DNA of 64,000 nt from Rs1 sp029027825 (GCA_029027825.1 CP093399.1:2356001-2420000), one strand, 5' to 3'; numbered from the stretch's first letter, positions 19,288 to 28,306 are shown. Made by a program: numbers and translations. Notes: a model not told the origin generated them from the letters alone.

Positions 19288-20000
19288 CTATTTTAGCATT
19301 CACTAACCCTCAGCTGACCCGCTACACTCATGCGCTGTACTAAGCGCTCTCATTGAATTTTGTGCCTGAATATTATAGATGGGAATAATTTGACTGTGCT
19401 GCTGAGAACTAAAATATTCTTTGGAGCACAGCCCTCAGGGCTAAGTGTGTCGCTGCCTTTAACAAACCAAATCCACTAGCAAAGCTTAGCTAGCTAAATC
19501 CGGCTTAGCTCCACTGTATTAATTGAGTTTAGTGAAATAAACCGCCTCCTGCGGAAGCGCCTTCTCTACTTAAAACAATTTAAAATAATTTCATACTCAG
19601 TGGGTTAGCTAGCTGTTAAGTTAAATAATCACCCTGCGATCTATCGAACTCATCATACTCCCCACTAAAAACCCACTTTAAGTCATTGCATTAAAAATGA
19701 TATTTTTCTTTCCAGACTGCATAAACGCAGCTAAAATCTTTGTAGTTAAGCTGAAATTGCTTTATTTGCACTTTTTTCTATCACGTTTTTGGTCACGAAT
19801 ACTCGTAGGCTAAGATTGGTTTAACTTATCCGAAATCAACTACATTTGATCCACCAACGCAGAGGTGCTTTAAATAACCGCAGCCTATTACTGACAAATT
19901 TAGGCAACTCCAAAACCGTGATAATTTACCATAGTAACTGTTTCTAAATAGACCGTTATTCTAACAAAAAATTTACTTAATTTTTAAGGACATATTTTAT
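19288..20000. other. Intergenic region upstream of nhaB
   Basis: 713 bases with no supported gene. It should contain the nhaB promoter. A purine-rich AAGGA at about 19986-19990 precedes the nhaB ATG and can serve as ribosome binding site. No riboswitch fold was recognised. Confidence 0.45.
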
Positions 20001-21503
20001 ATGACCACTACTATTCCACAGGCAATTTTCAAGAATTTCCTTGGTAATTCCCCTGTATGGTACAAACAAGCCATCATCATATTCCTGCTAATAAATCCTT
20101 TTATATTATTGATAGCGGGCTCAACAGTTGCAGGCTGGGTGTTAATTTTTGAATTTATTTTCACTCTAGCACTGGCATTAAAATGCTACCCATTACAACC
20201 TGGTGGCCTATTAGCTATAGAAGCTATTATTTGTAGACTAGCATCTCCCGAAACGGTTTATCACGAAATTGAAAGCAACCTAGAAGTCATATTATTACTC
20301 ATGTTTATGGTAGCCGGCATCTATTTTATGCAGTCGATGTTACTCTGGGTATTCACTAAGTTACTAGTCAACGTCAAATCCAAGCCTATCCTCTCCTTGA
20401 TGTTCTGTATCGTAGCGGCCTTCCTTTCAGCCTTCCTCGATGCGTTAACAGTAACAGCTGTACTAATCAGTGTCGGTGTCGGATTTTACGCGGTATACCA
20501 TAAAGTAGCCTCAGGTAGCGGTGAGCATCACGATCACGATCATACCAATGATGAAGCTTTAGATAATGAGCGACGTGCTGATTTACTCAAATTCAGATCA
20601 TTTCTACGCAGCTTGATAATGCATGGCGCTGTTGGTACAGCTCTTGGTGGTGTGTGCACACTAGTAGGTGAGCCGCAAAATTTATTGATTGCAGAAAAAA
20701 TGGGTTGGAATTTTATTGAATTCTTCCTGATTATGGCCCCTGTTTCGATGATGACTTTAGCCGCGGGACTGTTAACTTGCTTCCTCCTCGAAAAATTCAA
20801 AATATTAGATTACGGCACACTTTTACCAGCTTCTGTGAGTAGTATTCTTGAAGATTTTGACCGTGAACAAGATTCCAAACGTGACGTACGTGAAAAAACC
20901 ATGCTGGCTGTGCAGATTATAGTCGCTTTATTTTTAGTCTTAGCACTGGCTTTCCACTGGGCCGCTGTTGGCCTTATAGGCTTAACTGTGATCATTTTAC
21001 TGACCGCATTTAATGGTATTGTTGAAGAGCACCAAATAGGCAAAGCATTTGAAGAAGCTTTACCATTTACAGCCCTATTAGTGGTCTACTTCGTAATCGT
21101 CTCTGTCATTCATGAACAGCACTTATTTACACCAATTATTAATTACGTGCTGGCAATGCCTAGAGAGGCTCAACCGGGGATGTTCTTCATCGCCAACGGT
21201 GTTCTTTCTGCGATTAGTGATAACGTGTTTGTGGCCACCGTCTACATTAACGAAGTAGCTGCCGCCTTTGAAAAAGGCACCATTGACCGCCAACAGTTTG
21301 AAGTTCTAGCTGTGGCGATCAATACCGGTACTAACTTACCCAGTGTAGCGACGCCTAATGGCCAAGCAGCCTTTTTATTCTTATTAACCTCTGCCCTCGC
21401 ACCTTTAATTCGGTTGTCTTACGGCAAGATGGTTTTAATGGCTTTGCCATACACAATCGTGTTAAGTATTGTCGGCTATATTGGCGTTAGTTATATGCTT
21501 TAA
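20001..21503 (+). CDS. nhaB: Na+/H+ antiporter NhaB
   Basis: Inner-membrane sodium/proton antiporter for Na+ export and pH homeostasis. 500 residues with about 12 hydrophobic segments, close to the 513 of E. coli NhaB. Family features include the N-terminal FKNFLGNSPVWYKQAI, the cytoplasmic loop ending LVGEPQNLLIAEKMGWNF and the C-terminal AISDNVFVATVYINEV with NTGTNLPSVATPNGQAA. A His/Asp cluster near residues 174-182 (GEHHDHDHTND) may be metal- or pH-sensitive (inference). A strong terminator follows. NhaB fits a marine or brackish host. Confidence 0.94.
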   Translation: MTTTIPQAIFKNFLGNSPVWYKQAIIIFLLINPFILLIAGSTVAGWVLIFEFIFTLALALKCYPLQPGGLLAIEAIICRLASPETVYHEIESNLEVILLLMFMVAGIYFMQSMLLWVFTKLLVNVKSKPILSLMFCIVAAFLSAFLDALTVTAVLISVGVGFYAVYHKVASGSGEHHDHDHTNDEALDNERRADLLKFRSFLRSLIMHGAVGTALGGVCTLVGEPQNLLIAEKMGWNFIEFFLIMAPVSMMTLAAGLLTCFLLEKFKILDYGTLLPASVSSILEDFDREQDSKRDVREKTMLAVQIIVALFLVLALAFHWAAVGLIGLTVIILLTAFNGIVEEHQIGKAFEEALPFTALLVVYFVIVSVIHEQHLFTPIINYVLAMPREAQPGMFFIANGVLSAISDNVFVATVYINEVAAAFEKGTIDRQQFEVLAVAINTGTNLPSVATPNGQAAFLFLLTSALAPLIRLSYGKMVLMALPYTIVLSIVGYIGVSYML

Positions 21504-21550
21504 TTAGAGCAAACTAACTCGATAAACCGCTGCAGATAACTCTGCACAAC

Positions 21551-21576
21551 AAAAAAGGAGCCTTTGCTCCTTTTTT
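21551..21576 (+). terminator. Rho-independent terminator after nhaB
   Basis: An 11-bp stem (AAAAAAGGAGC pairing with GCTCCTTTTTT) with a short loop ends in a T run. It lies 47 bases after the nhaB stop. The A and T tails make it potentially bidirectional. Confidence 0.85.
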
Positions 21577-22379
21577 GTTGCACTTAAAACCCAATAAATA
21601 GCGGTTAGTATTGACGTCATTCTTTAACCACAGCGAAACAGCAGCCCGCTGCACCTATACTATGAAAACAGTGAACATCCCTCAGCGAAACACTCTGCTC
21701 AGCATTTAAATTAGCTAGAAATTGATGGTATTTTTGACTAACACTACACGGATATATTTAGGTGCGGCATAAATTGACCCTGCATCCCACTAATCGTTTT
21801 TACCCTCTTTGCGAACATGGTTACTATAGCGGCAAGATACCTCTAAATTCTCCAGCTAAAAACAAAATGTATACAACAGTTCCTGCATCATATGCAATCT
21901 TATTCCCTACTTATTTTACTATTTTTTTGACGTCATTTAATGACAATTATGAACCTAAAATATACCAGTTTATATTCATTTTACAGTCATAAACCTACGT
22001 AGCCCCCCCCACATATGGGCTAGATAAATGTGCCCACATCTACTGTGGATAACTCTGTGTGTAGTGTCATAAGATTGTCTTGCAAGCCCATAATTACAGT
22101 ACTTCAGACGTTTTGTGTAATTTTTAACCACATAATTTTATTACTAAAAAACAACAACTTACAAAGGCATTTCTGATATTACTCACTATTACCAGTCAAA
22201 CACTGATGTTTTCGGGCATTTACTTTGTCAATAGCTTTTTCATACTAAAAATTAATTTTTTATAGGTTTTAAGAAGAATATAGTTGTAAAAAACACTTGA
22301 TTTTGAAGATTACCGCTATTTCCTTAATTGACGCATAATACCCTAAAATAGTGAGCGCTCAATTTTTAAACACAAGCAT
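21577..22379. other. Intergenic region
   Basis: About 800 AT-rich bases. A plus frame at 21762-21992 (76 codons) has no family resemblance and no good ribosome binding site, so I do not call it. Nothing else is recognisable. Confidence 0.45.
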
Positions 22380-22445
22380 TAAACTCCGCTATTTTGCCAG
22401 TTTTTACCTTGTCTTACCTTCGCTCGCCACGTTATGCTGAGATCA
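22380..22445. mobile_element. Decayed end of a MITE-1 copy
   Basis: About 65 bases (CTCCGCTATTTTGCCAG... CTTACCTTCGCTCGCCACG...) closely match the right-hand part of MITE-1 at about 27446-27505, with scattered differences. The left half is missing. It lies just upstream of the YigZ gene. Confidence 0.55.
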
Positions 22446-22476
22446 CACTTTATCACTGACATAAAACGACTTCTAT

Positions 22477-23082
22477 ATGAGCTATTATCGTCCTACGCAA
22501 ACTTTAGAAATTAACCAAACAATCAAAAAAAGCCAATTTATTGGCCAAATATGTATGGTTACTACTACAAGCCAAGCTACAGAGTTCATACAACAGGTTA
22601 AAACCACCCATAGCAAAGCCAACCACAGTTGTCACTGCTTTATCGCAGGCACACCTGAACAGTCTTCTCATTGGGGCTACAGTGATGATGGAGAGCCTAA
22701 GGGCACTGCTGGAATGCCAATGTTTCAGGTTTTAAAGCATAGTGGTCTTGGAAATGTCTGTGTGGTGGTGACTCGCTACTTTGGCGGCATAAAACTTGGC
22801 ACTGGAGGGATCGCCAGAGCATACAGTTCAACAGTCAACCTTGCGCTACAAGATTGCAAAACACAGCTTGTGCATATTACCTGCAACAGAAAACTATCAA
22901 TTCCCTTCCAGCTCACCGGCGTACTTGAACATATCATTAAACAATTTCCTGGAGTTGCAATCACTGACCGTGAATGGCAAGTAACCGGCCAGACACTAAG
23001 CTTATGTATTGAAGAGCCGACACTCTCGGACTTTAATACCGCACTTTCTCCCTATCATCACGAAATACAAATGAGTAACTAA
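22477..23082 (+). CDS. yigZ: YigZ / IMPACT family protein
   Basis: 201 residues. UPF0029/IMPACT N-terminal domain with KKSQFIGQICMV, then the family core HCFIAGTPEQSSHWGYSDDG, EPKGTAGMPMFQVL and TRYFGGIKLGTGGIARAYS. The C-terminal DUF1949-type domain is ferredoxin-like. The bacterial family is of uncertain function, linked to translation or RNA binding by homology to eukaryotic IMPACT. Last recognisable housekeeping-type gene before the cassette array. Confidence 0.88.
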   Translation: MSYYRPTQTLEINQTIKKSQFIGQICMVTTTSQATEFIQQVKTTHSKANHSCHCFIAGTPEQSSHWGYSDDGEPKGTAGMPMFQVLKHSGLGNVCVVVTRYFGGIKLGTGGIARAYSSTVNLALQDCKTQLVHITCNRKLSIPFQLTGVLEHIIKQFPGVAITDREWQVTGQTLSLCIEEPTLSDFNTALSPYHHEIQMSN

Positions 23083-23801
23083 GCTTGCATCGTTTAATGA
23101 GTTAATTCCTTAACTAAAAATAAGAAGTAAACAATCGTGAGCTTGTCGGATAGCCAGTCACATTTCTGCAACCTGCTCACCTAAGGAAGCTCTGAGCAAG
23201 CCCCTTGCTACAGGAAGATTGGTAATTAAGGCAGCAATCGCACACAAAGACGACCAAGCCAAAACTTAAATCCATTAATAATCCCTCAACTAAAAGAGCG
23301 GATATTAGTACTTGACGACAGTTCGAATAGTTTAAACGCCAAATGTTTAGTAGTGGGTCCGAAAAAAAGATAATTAAAATCCTGCCCATGAGAGCTATCG
23401 GAATTGCCGATTGCAGGCGATTAATCCCTACACCTATTTGGTTGATGTGCTCCAGCGCGTCAGCTTGCAGCTGACCTCTAACGTTGAGGAGCTAACGCCT
23501 AGATTATGGAAAAATAAGATTATAGATCAAAATTTAACATCAGATTTGGCGGTAATGGGGTAGTTTGCCCCCTGAATGAGCGCTTACAGTTTAGAGCTTA
23601 TGTGTTGAGCAATAATGGGATTAAGCATGCTTTATTGGGAGTGTAGTGGATGTGTATATCGGCAAATGACTACTGAGAGCTCAGTTAAACTAATCCTATA
23701 GAGAAGCCACCCTGGAAAATACGGAGCTATAAAATCATTCAAGACCCGAGAAGCACAGGCCCCTTCCTCCAAGATACTGCTTACACGTTAGCTGGAAAGT
23801 A
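23083..23801. other. Boundary region between chromosome and cassette array
   Basis: About 720 bases with no supported gene. A GTTAGC motif at about 23786-23791 just beyond the stop of the VOC gene, and a GCTAACGCC motif near 23480, resemble attC core ends. They are too far apart (about 310 bases) for an intact site. This may be the distal scar of the array. Confidence 0.35.
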
Positions 23802-24200
23802 TTAACGGTTCGCCGGTTGATGAAACTCAATGACATTGTCATCTGGGTCTCTAATAAAAAAGAACTGAGCGCCTTTGAATTCAACTCTCTCAGTGATTGT
23901 AATGCCTAAGGTTTCTAGTTGATCAGACACTGATTTCGCATCGGTAATTTCCAATGCTACATGTGTATAACCTGGATATTTAATATCTTTCTTCATCAGA
24001 ATATTATCCTGCGGGGCATCTGCTGAAGTATTTAGAATAAAATTTATATTGACCCCAGACGGATGTTCTACGATAGCAGCAGGTTCTGGGCCTATGGGTC
24101 CTGCGAGAAATTTAAAACCCAGTTGGGCATAGAAATTACGGGAAATATCTAAATCCCTAACCCTAAGGCCGATATGATTGATGCGTGTTATTTCTTTCAT
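23802..24200 (-). CDS. VOC (glyoxalase/bleomycin-resistance) family protein
   Basis: 132 residues, a two-module beta-alpha-beta-beta-beta fold. Visible: RINHIGLRVRDLDISRNFYA with the first metal-ligand histidine, YTHVALEITDAKSVSDQL with the second, and the C-terminal FFFIRDPDDNVIEFHQP with glutamate and histidine ligands. The family includes glyoxalase I, dioxygenases and resistance proteins; the substrate cannot be told. Its orientation and the core-like motif at its stop suggest it may be the most distal cassette, but no clean attC was seen. Confidence 0.8.
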   Translation of the reverse strand: MKEITRINHIGLRVRDLDISRNFYAQLGFKFLAGPIGPEPAAIVEHPSGVNINFILNTSADAPQDNILMKKDIKYPGYTHVALEITDAKSVSDQLETLGITITERVEFKGAQFFFIRDPDDNVIEFHQPANR

Positions 24201-24436
24201 GGTTAATTCCTAAGCTATTGATCTATATTTTAAATATACACTTATGATCTTTACTAGTGTTCATCCAAAACTGGGCTGTAGAGAGGGAGACCCCATCTCT
24301 CGATTGGTATCGATATTAGATGATCACCCCGTACAGATTACGGTATTCCCGTATCCAGCTCTTCGGTTATACTCGCTCTCGCAGTGCGCTGCACTTTACT
24401 TAACAGCACTGCCTGCAACTTTGTTATGGCTTGCTT

Positions 24437-25015
24437 TTATACACAAATATTCTTGTACATCAAAATTGCAGTATTAGAACATAGTTCACTAAATTGTTTA
24501 GTACATCTAATAGACTCTGGTGCATCCACGCGGCTACATTCATAGAAGTCAAAGCGCTCGAAATAATTAGCAGCTGTATCAGTAAGAAGATGAGACCTCT
24601 GCATAACGTTGCGAGCGAAGGTAACACAAGGCAAAAACCGGCGAGATAGCGGAGTTTACAGGTGTAAATGAGCATGTTGAGCCGGTTTTTAACGCCGTAT
24701 TACCGAGCGCAGTAGTTATGCAGAGGTCTCAAGATATAAGTCTCTTACACCTGAGTTAGCAACTTGTTCCTCAACTAATTTAAGGATCTTTTCAGCTACT
24801 CCTAAACCCTGGTGACTGGTACTGACAGCAAATGATCTTAACAGCGCTACTTCTTTGTAAGCCTCCCAACCGCCGACACCAATCAGGTTATTGAGGTTTT
24901 TAGCGACTATAAAGTTTTCAAAATGGACATTGATATCATTTGCTGGTAATCCGTAAGATGCTAATAAATCTTTGATTGCATCTAAATCAGAATGTGCTGC
25001 CTGTTCATATTTCAT
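24437..25015 (-). pseudogene. GNAT acetyltransferase (ArsN2-like) split by a MITE
   Basis: The 5' part starts at ATG 25015 (MKYEQAAHSDLDAIKDLLAS) and runs through LLRSFAVSTSHQGLGVAEKI, the acetyl-CoA binding loop, to VRDLYL. A 139-bp MITE at 24592-24730 then supplies a premature stop. Removing the MITE and one copy of its AAGAT duplication restores the frame exactly: VRDLYL continues LTDTAANYFERFDFYECSRV and on through EFSELCSN-like KQFSELCSNTAILMY to TAA at 24437. The reconstructed protein, about 144 residues, resembles ArsN2-type GNAT proteins linked to arsenic resistance. Function is by family resemblance. The gene is broken by a single recent event. Confidence 0.85.
24592..24730. mobile_element. 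MITE-1 copy a
   Basis: A 139-bp non-coding element with near-perfect 16-bp inverted ends (GAGACCTCTGCATAAC). AAGAT is duplicated directly outside both ends (24587-24591 and 24731-24735). The GAGACCT...GCA ends resemble IS5-superfamily termini, so a relative of that family probably mobilises it. It interrupts the GNAT cassette gene. Confidence 0.88.
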
Positions 25016-25023
25016 GTAATTAA

Positions 25024-25122
25024 GCCTGAGCGTAATGAGCCATAATGCGAGCATATGCGGATGGCGCACGCAGTGGGCGCCATCCCGAAGGCCGTAAGCA
25101 TGGTATAATGCTTTGGTTAGGC
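25024..25122 (-). repeat. attC site 1 (degenerate)
   Basis: Closing core GTTAGGC at 25116-25122 overlaps the stop of the kinase-like gene. A GC-rich inverted repeat lies within (ATGGCGCAC with GTGGGCGCCAT). The AAC core at the left is not clear. Confidence 0.45.
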
Positions 25123-25695
25123 ACTAGCAAGAGGTAGTTTCAGCTTATCGATAATTATTAGTGCAGTTTGACTTGCGCTCAATTTCGATGAATCTATTGA
25201 AATATGTGTGTAAGGCACTTGGATATTTTCTCCACTACTATTCAATCGGTGATTTTTCTCTAAGAATATTAAATCATTTTCAGAACTATCGATATCTCTC
25301 TTAGAAGGCTTTGCCGCTAATCGATCTGGTAATTGGTTTCTAACTAGTCGTACATCTAAATCTGCGCTTAACTCAAATAAAACAATTTCTGCACCTATTG
25401 ATTTAAACGGAGCACACGACTCGGTTACAAATTTTCTATCAAAGTCATCATCTAGATCCCAAACGAAGGTAAAGATTAACCCTCGAAGATCACTACTAGC
25501 CACTTCATTAAACATTTGAAGCCGAAAGCTATCTACAAGACGCCTGAAGGGTGGACTACCAAATTCGAAAAATTTGAGAACCGGTTCTATCGTCGCATGA
25601 TTATGAAATAATTTGATGCCCGTCATTCTTTCAACTTCTAGCCCAACAGTCATTTTACCTACTGCCGGCGGTCCAAATATTATGATGAAATACAT
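25117..25695 (-). CDS. P-loop kinase-like ATPase (cassette gene)
   Basis: 192 residues. The N terminus MYFIIIFGPPAVGKMTVG carries a Walker A (GPPAVGK, residues 8-14) typical of small nucleoside or shikimate-kinase-like proteins. LFHNHATIEPVLKFF and a WDLDDDFDRKFV segment follow, typical of an AAA_18/AAA_33 cassette family. The substrate is unknown; such genes occur among resistance-like and housekeeping kinases. Its stop lies inside the closing core of attC site 1, so it is the gene of that cassette. Confidence 0.7.
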   Translation of the reverse strand: MYFIIIFGPPAVGKMTVGLEVERMTGIKLFHNHATIEPVLKFFEFGSPPFRRLVDSFRLQMFNEVASSDLRGLIFTFVWDLDDDFDRKFVTESCAPFKSIGAEIVLFELSADLDVRLVRNQLPDRLAAKPSKRDIDSSENDLIFLEKNHRLNSSGENIQVPYTHISIDSSKLSASQTALIIIDKLKLPLASA

Positions 25696-25711
25696 TTAGC
25701 TATATCCTTGC

Positions 25712-25975
25712 GCCTAACGAGGCTGTAGAAAAACCCTAACCAAGTTTTCACCGCCTATTCAGGTTGGTTTTAAGTCTAAAAACAGGTCCGTTTTATGCAT
25801 TTTTGATACATTGAGCCCCTAAAAAATATCTTTAAGCACTCTCCGCACGATAAGAAAGTAAGATTTAGGTTTTCCTACAGCCTCAACGCTGGCGACAATG
25901 GCAGGTACGCGGCGCGAATTTTTCGGTCTTTTTACAAAATTTGTGACGTGGGTAAATTGCTGGCGCTTGTTAGCA
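25712..25975 (-). repeat. attC site 2, interrupted by MITE-2
   Basis: Core GCCTAAC (25712-25718) and core GTTAGCA (25969-25975) are separated by about 97 bases of attC (CTGGCGACAATGGCAGG...) once the 166-bp MITE and its AAC duplication are removed. Confidence 0.8.
25719..25884. mobile_element. MITE-2 copy a (intact)
   Basis: A 166-bp element with inverted ends (GAGGCTGTAGAAAAACC against GAGGCTGTAGGAAAACC). AAC is duplicated at 25716-25718 and 25885-25887. It sits in the AAC core of an attC site. This copy shows the uninterrupted site (GATACATTGAG) into which MITE-1 jumped in copy b. Confidence 0.82.
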
Positions 25976-25981
25976 ATTAAC

Positions 25982-26638
25982 TCACTTCTTTAGTGCGTGG
26001 TTTGGTTTTTTAGAAGCATGAATGTTAACGTGATTATATTCGTTTCTTTCATGCTCAACAATTTTTTTAATTTGAAAACCTGCATTTTCAAGCTCATCGA
26101 CGATGTCAGAAGACAGACCAACATGCCTATATGGTACACCTAGCCTATAAATAATTTCGTTCTTATCAGATTTCGAGCAGAGGCTACTTACAAAGAAAAC
26201 TCCACTGTCATAAAGAGCTTTATAGACATTAGCGAGGAATTGACCTCGGTCAGAACCGAGGATGCAATGAAAACAAGTACCATCAATCACAACATCAAAT
26301 TTACTTGAAAGTTTCAAATCAGGAGAAGTTAGATCCGCAACAAAGTAGTTACCAAGAATACCTTTAGTATCTGCTTTTTCTTGCGCCCAGTTTATTGCTG
26401 TTTGCGAAATATCAGCTCCACTAACCTCATAACCCTCTCCAGCAAATAGTCTTGAGTGGTGCCCTTCGCCGCAACCTAATTCTAGTAACTTACCTGTAGG
26501 GAGATTGAATCCTACATCGAAAAATTTGGAGACTAACTCACCGCCTTTGGCCATACGTTTGTCTCCTCCCCAGCCAGCCAAGCCATTTTTTCGTGCTTGA
26601 ATATACATCTTTTCATGTACAAGATAAATTGAATTCAT
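25982..26638 (-). CDS. SAM-dependent methyltransferase (cassette gene)
   Basis: About 218 residues from ATG 26638 (MNSIYLVHEKMYIQARKNGL). Class I methyltransferase fold: motif I is LLELGCGEGHHSRLFAGEG (residues about 49-67), motif II VSGADISQTAINWAQ, post-motif FDVVIDGTCFHCILG. Relatives include thiopurine/tellurite-type and ubiquinone-type methyltransferases; the substrate is unknown. The 3' end abuts attC site 2. Confidence 0.8.
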   Translation of the reverse strand: MNSIYLVHEKMYIQARKNGLAGWGGDKRMAKGGELVSKFFDVGFNLPTGKLLELGCGEGHHSRLFAGEGYEVSGADISQTAINWAQEKADTKGILGNYFVADLTSPDLKLSSKFDVVIDGTCFHCILGSDRGQFLANVYKALYDSGVFFVSSLCSKSDKNEIIYRLGVPYRHVGLSSDIVDELENAGFQIKKIVEHERNEYNHVNIHASKKPNHALKK

Positions 26639-26660
26639 GGGTGACAAACCTACCTTTGAT

Positions 26661-26736
26661 TGCTAACGTTTATAGCATGCGATTGGTGGAGCTGCAAAGC
26701 AGCGGAGACCATTCGCTGTGCCTAAACTTGTTAACT
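26661..26736 (-). repeat. attC site 3 (short type)
   Basis: TGCTAAC core and GTTAACT core enclose 62 bases with the inverted repeat around GGAGCTGCAAAGCAGCGG. It is nearly the same as attC site 22 at 61314-61389. Confidence 0.85.
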
Positions 26737-26741
26737 GCTGC

Positions 26742-26987
26742 TCAATGAGTGCCTATTAGTAGGCCTGCAACACTCAAATCTTCATCTAGATCTGGCCAAT
26801 GGATTCCATCGCCATCACCTAGTAATTCCCAGTTTTTTAATTGTTCAGATGATGCGTTAGCTAAAATAGGAAACCAAATTAGGGGGGCTGATATAGTTCT
26901 ACCGTCGATTAGATCAACGATAAGAGAAACATCAGTACAAGCAATACTATGTGCTTGCGGATGCATTTCAATTGCTAAAATATTCAT
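26742..26987 (-). CDS. DUF2442 domain protein
   Basis: 81 residues. The DUF2442 signature is clear: SLIVDLIDGRTISAPLIWFP, then NASSEQLKNWELLGDG and GIHWPDLDEDLSVAGLL. DUF2442 genes usually follow a DUF4160 gene, as here, where the start overlaps the DUF4160 stop. Such pairs are often predicted to be toxin-antitoxin-like, but no function is proven. The partner is frameshifted, so this may be an orphan. Confidence 0.85.
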   Translation of the reverse strand: MNILAIEMHPQAHSIACTDVSLIVDLIDGRTISAPLIWFPILANASSEQLKNWELLGDGDGIHWPDLDEDLSVAGLLIGTH

Positions 26988-27203
26988 TCCAAGCCTCCAA
27001 TAAAGTTTCTTTATGTTCTATTACTAAAAGTTGAAGTTTGCGTAGTTCCTTTGGTAAAAATCGAGTTGAACTCGCCAAAGAAACAGGTTGTAACCAAATT
27101 TGGCAAGCATCCTATCACGCTGTATATGTATGTGTGCTGGCTCACCACTTTCATTACTATAAAAGAAGAAACGAAATGGGCCTATTTTCAGTATAGTTGG
27201 CAT
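26968..27203 (-). pseudogene. DUF4160 gene with a one-base deletion
   Basis: Starts at ATG 27203 (MPTILKIGPFRFFFYSNES) and reads EPAHIHIQRDRMLAKF, a typical DUF4160 start. Near 27097-27102 the frame is lost; one added T in the TTT run restores WLQPVSLASSTRFLPKELRK and on to EAWNEYFSN and TGA at 26968. The reconstructed gene (about 78 codons) overlaps the start of the DUF2442 gene, the usual layout. Either a genuine frameshift or an indel error. Confidence 0.8.
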
Positions 27204-27249
27204 TCGAATATTCTACATTATTGGCTGCAGAGTTCCAAAGGCAGTTAAC

Positions 27250-27582
27250 GAGGCTGTAGAAGAACCCTAACCAAGTTTTCACCGCCTATTCAGGTTGGTT
27301 TTAAGTCTAAAAACAGGTCCGTTTTATATGTTTTTGATACATTGAGACCTCTGCATAACTACTGCGCTCGATAATACGGCGTTAAAAACCAGCTCAATAT
27401 ACTCATTTACACCAGTAATCCCCATAAACAGGGGCACACTGACTCCGCTATCTCGCCGATTTTTGCCTTGTCTTACCTTCGCTCGCAACGTTATGCAGAG
27501 GCCTCACATTGAATCCCTAAAAAATATATTTAAGCACTTTCCGCACGATAGAAGAATAAGATTTAGGTTTACCTACAGCCTC
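27250..27582. mobile_element. MITE-2 copy b with nested MITE-1
   Basis: The same inverted ends as copy a (GAGGCTGTAGAAGAACC... CCTACAGCCTC) and the same AAC duplication in an attC core. The interior is split by MITE-1 copy b. Removing MITE-1 and one ACATT gives a 166-bp element colinear with copy a. Confidence 0.85.
27344..27505. mobile_element. MITE-1 copy b
   Basis: A 162-bp element with the same GAGACCTCTGCATAAC ends as copy a, in opposite orientation. ACATT is duplicated on both sides (27339-27343 and 27506-27510). Copy a of MITE-2 supplies the empty site. Confidence 0.88.
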
Positions 27583-27696
27583 AACGCCCCTCTTAGCCAC
27601 AGCTAATGCTGACGCAGGTTTTTGCGGTTCTTTTGTAAAAAATGCGACCGTGTTAGCTATATAGGGAGAAGTTCATCTGTCCGATGCTGACGTTTG

Positions 27697-28008
27697 TTAA
27701 TCTTGGTTGTGCGTAGATAGTAAAAATTTCCGTAAATCTCGTTCTTGCCTTAAAACATGAAGAATATAAACCGAATCTTTATCTACTTTATAAAAAATCC
27801 GACACGGGTTAACAACTACTTCTCGATAATTCAAATTAGCTATTTCTTTTGGTATTCTGTCAGAATCAGGAAATTTTTCGAGCCTCTGAATCTTACTAAA
27901 AACTTTTTCGACTAACAGCTTAGCGGCGTTCAAATTGCTAACCGCAATGTACTCAGCTATATCATCTAAATTATCCAGCGCTGGCTCCGTCCAGATTATT
28001 TGAGCCAT
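27697..28008 (-). CDS. ParE/RelE-type toxin
   Basis: 103 residues. ParE-like start (QIIWTEPALDNLDDIAEYIA) and the C-terminal beta strands with NYREVVVNPCRIFYKV and YILHVLRQERDLRKFLL are typical of ParE/RelE family toxins. Whether it targets gyrase or ribosomes cannot be told. The Phd-type antitoxin gene upstream overlaps its start by 13 bases. The stop falls in the closing core of attC site 4, so the pair forms one cassette. Confidence 0.85.
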   Translation of the reverse strand: MAQIIWTEPALDNLDDIAEYIAVSNLNAAKLLVEKVFSKIQRLEKFPDSDRIPKEIANLNYREVVVNPCRIFYKVDKDSVYILHVLRQERDLRKFLLSTHNQD

Positions 28009-28253
28009 TTACGCATTTTCTCTTTAGCTTGTTGCATCCCCATAGTTCGGTCATCACGAATAGCCTGCTCACCTTTCGCAATACCTTCGAGAATTTTCAT
28101 ACGATCAACCATTAACTCGTAATCATCGACATCAAGGAGGTAGGCTGATGGCTGTCCATGCTCTGTTATGAGAATAGGCTCTTTCGTTTCATGTAACTCT
28201 GCTAGTAGTTTGGTTGCTTGCCTCTTTAATGTCGTTACGACTTCGGTTCTCAT
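27996..28253 (-). CDS. Phd/YefM-type antitoxin
   Basis: 85 residues. The DNA-binding Phd fold is seen in VVTTLKRQATKLLAELHETK, PILITEHGQPSAYLLDVDDYE. The C-terminal part (about 55-85) is the toxin-neutralising tail. It overlaps the toxin gene downstream; the pair is probably autoregulated, so the cassette carries its own promoter upstream of 28253. Confidence 0.85.
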   Translation of the reverse strand: MRTEVVTTLKRQATKLLAELHETKEPILITEHGQPSAYLLDVDDYELMVDRMKILEGIAKGEQAIRDDRTMGMQQAKEKMRKWLK

Positions 28254-28306
28254 AGTAATTCCTTAACTCTAAGTGTATCACTATAGTATCACTCTGCATT
28301 TAAAAA

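Larger units (their letters stand above)
27243..27702 (-). repeat. attC site 4, interrupted by MITE-2
   Basis: Core GTTAAC (ending 27249) and core GTTAATC (27696-27702) flank an attC of the TGCTGACGCAGG...GCGACCGTGTTAGC type. MITE-2 lies in the AAC core, with AAC repeated at 27583-27585. Confidence 0.8.
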
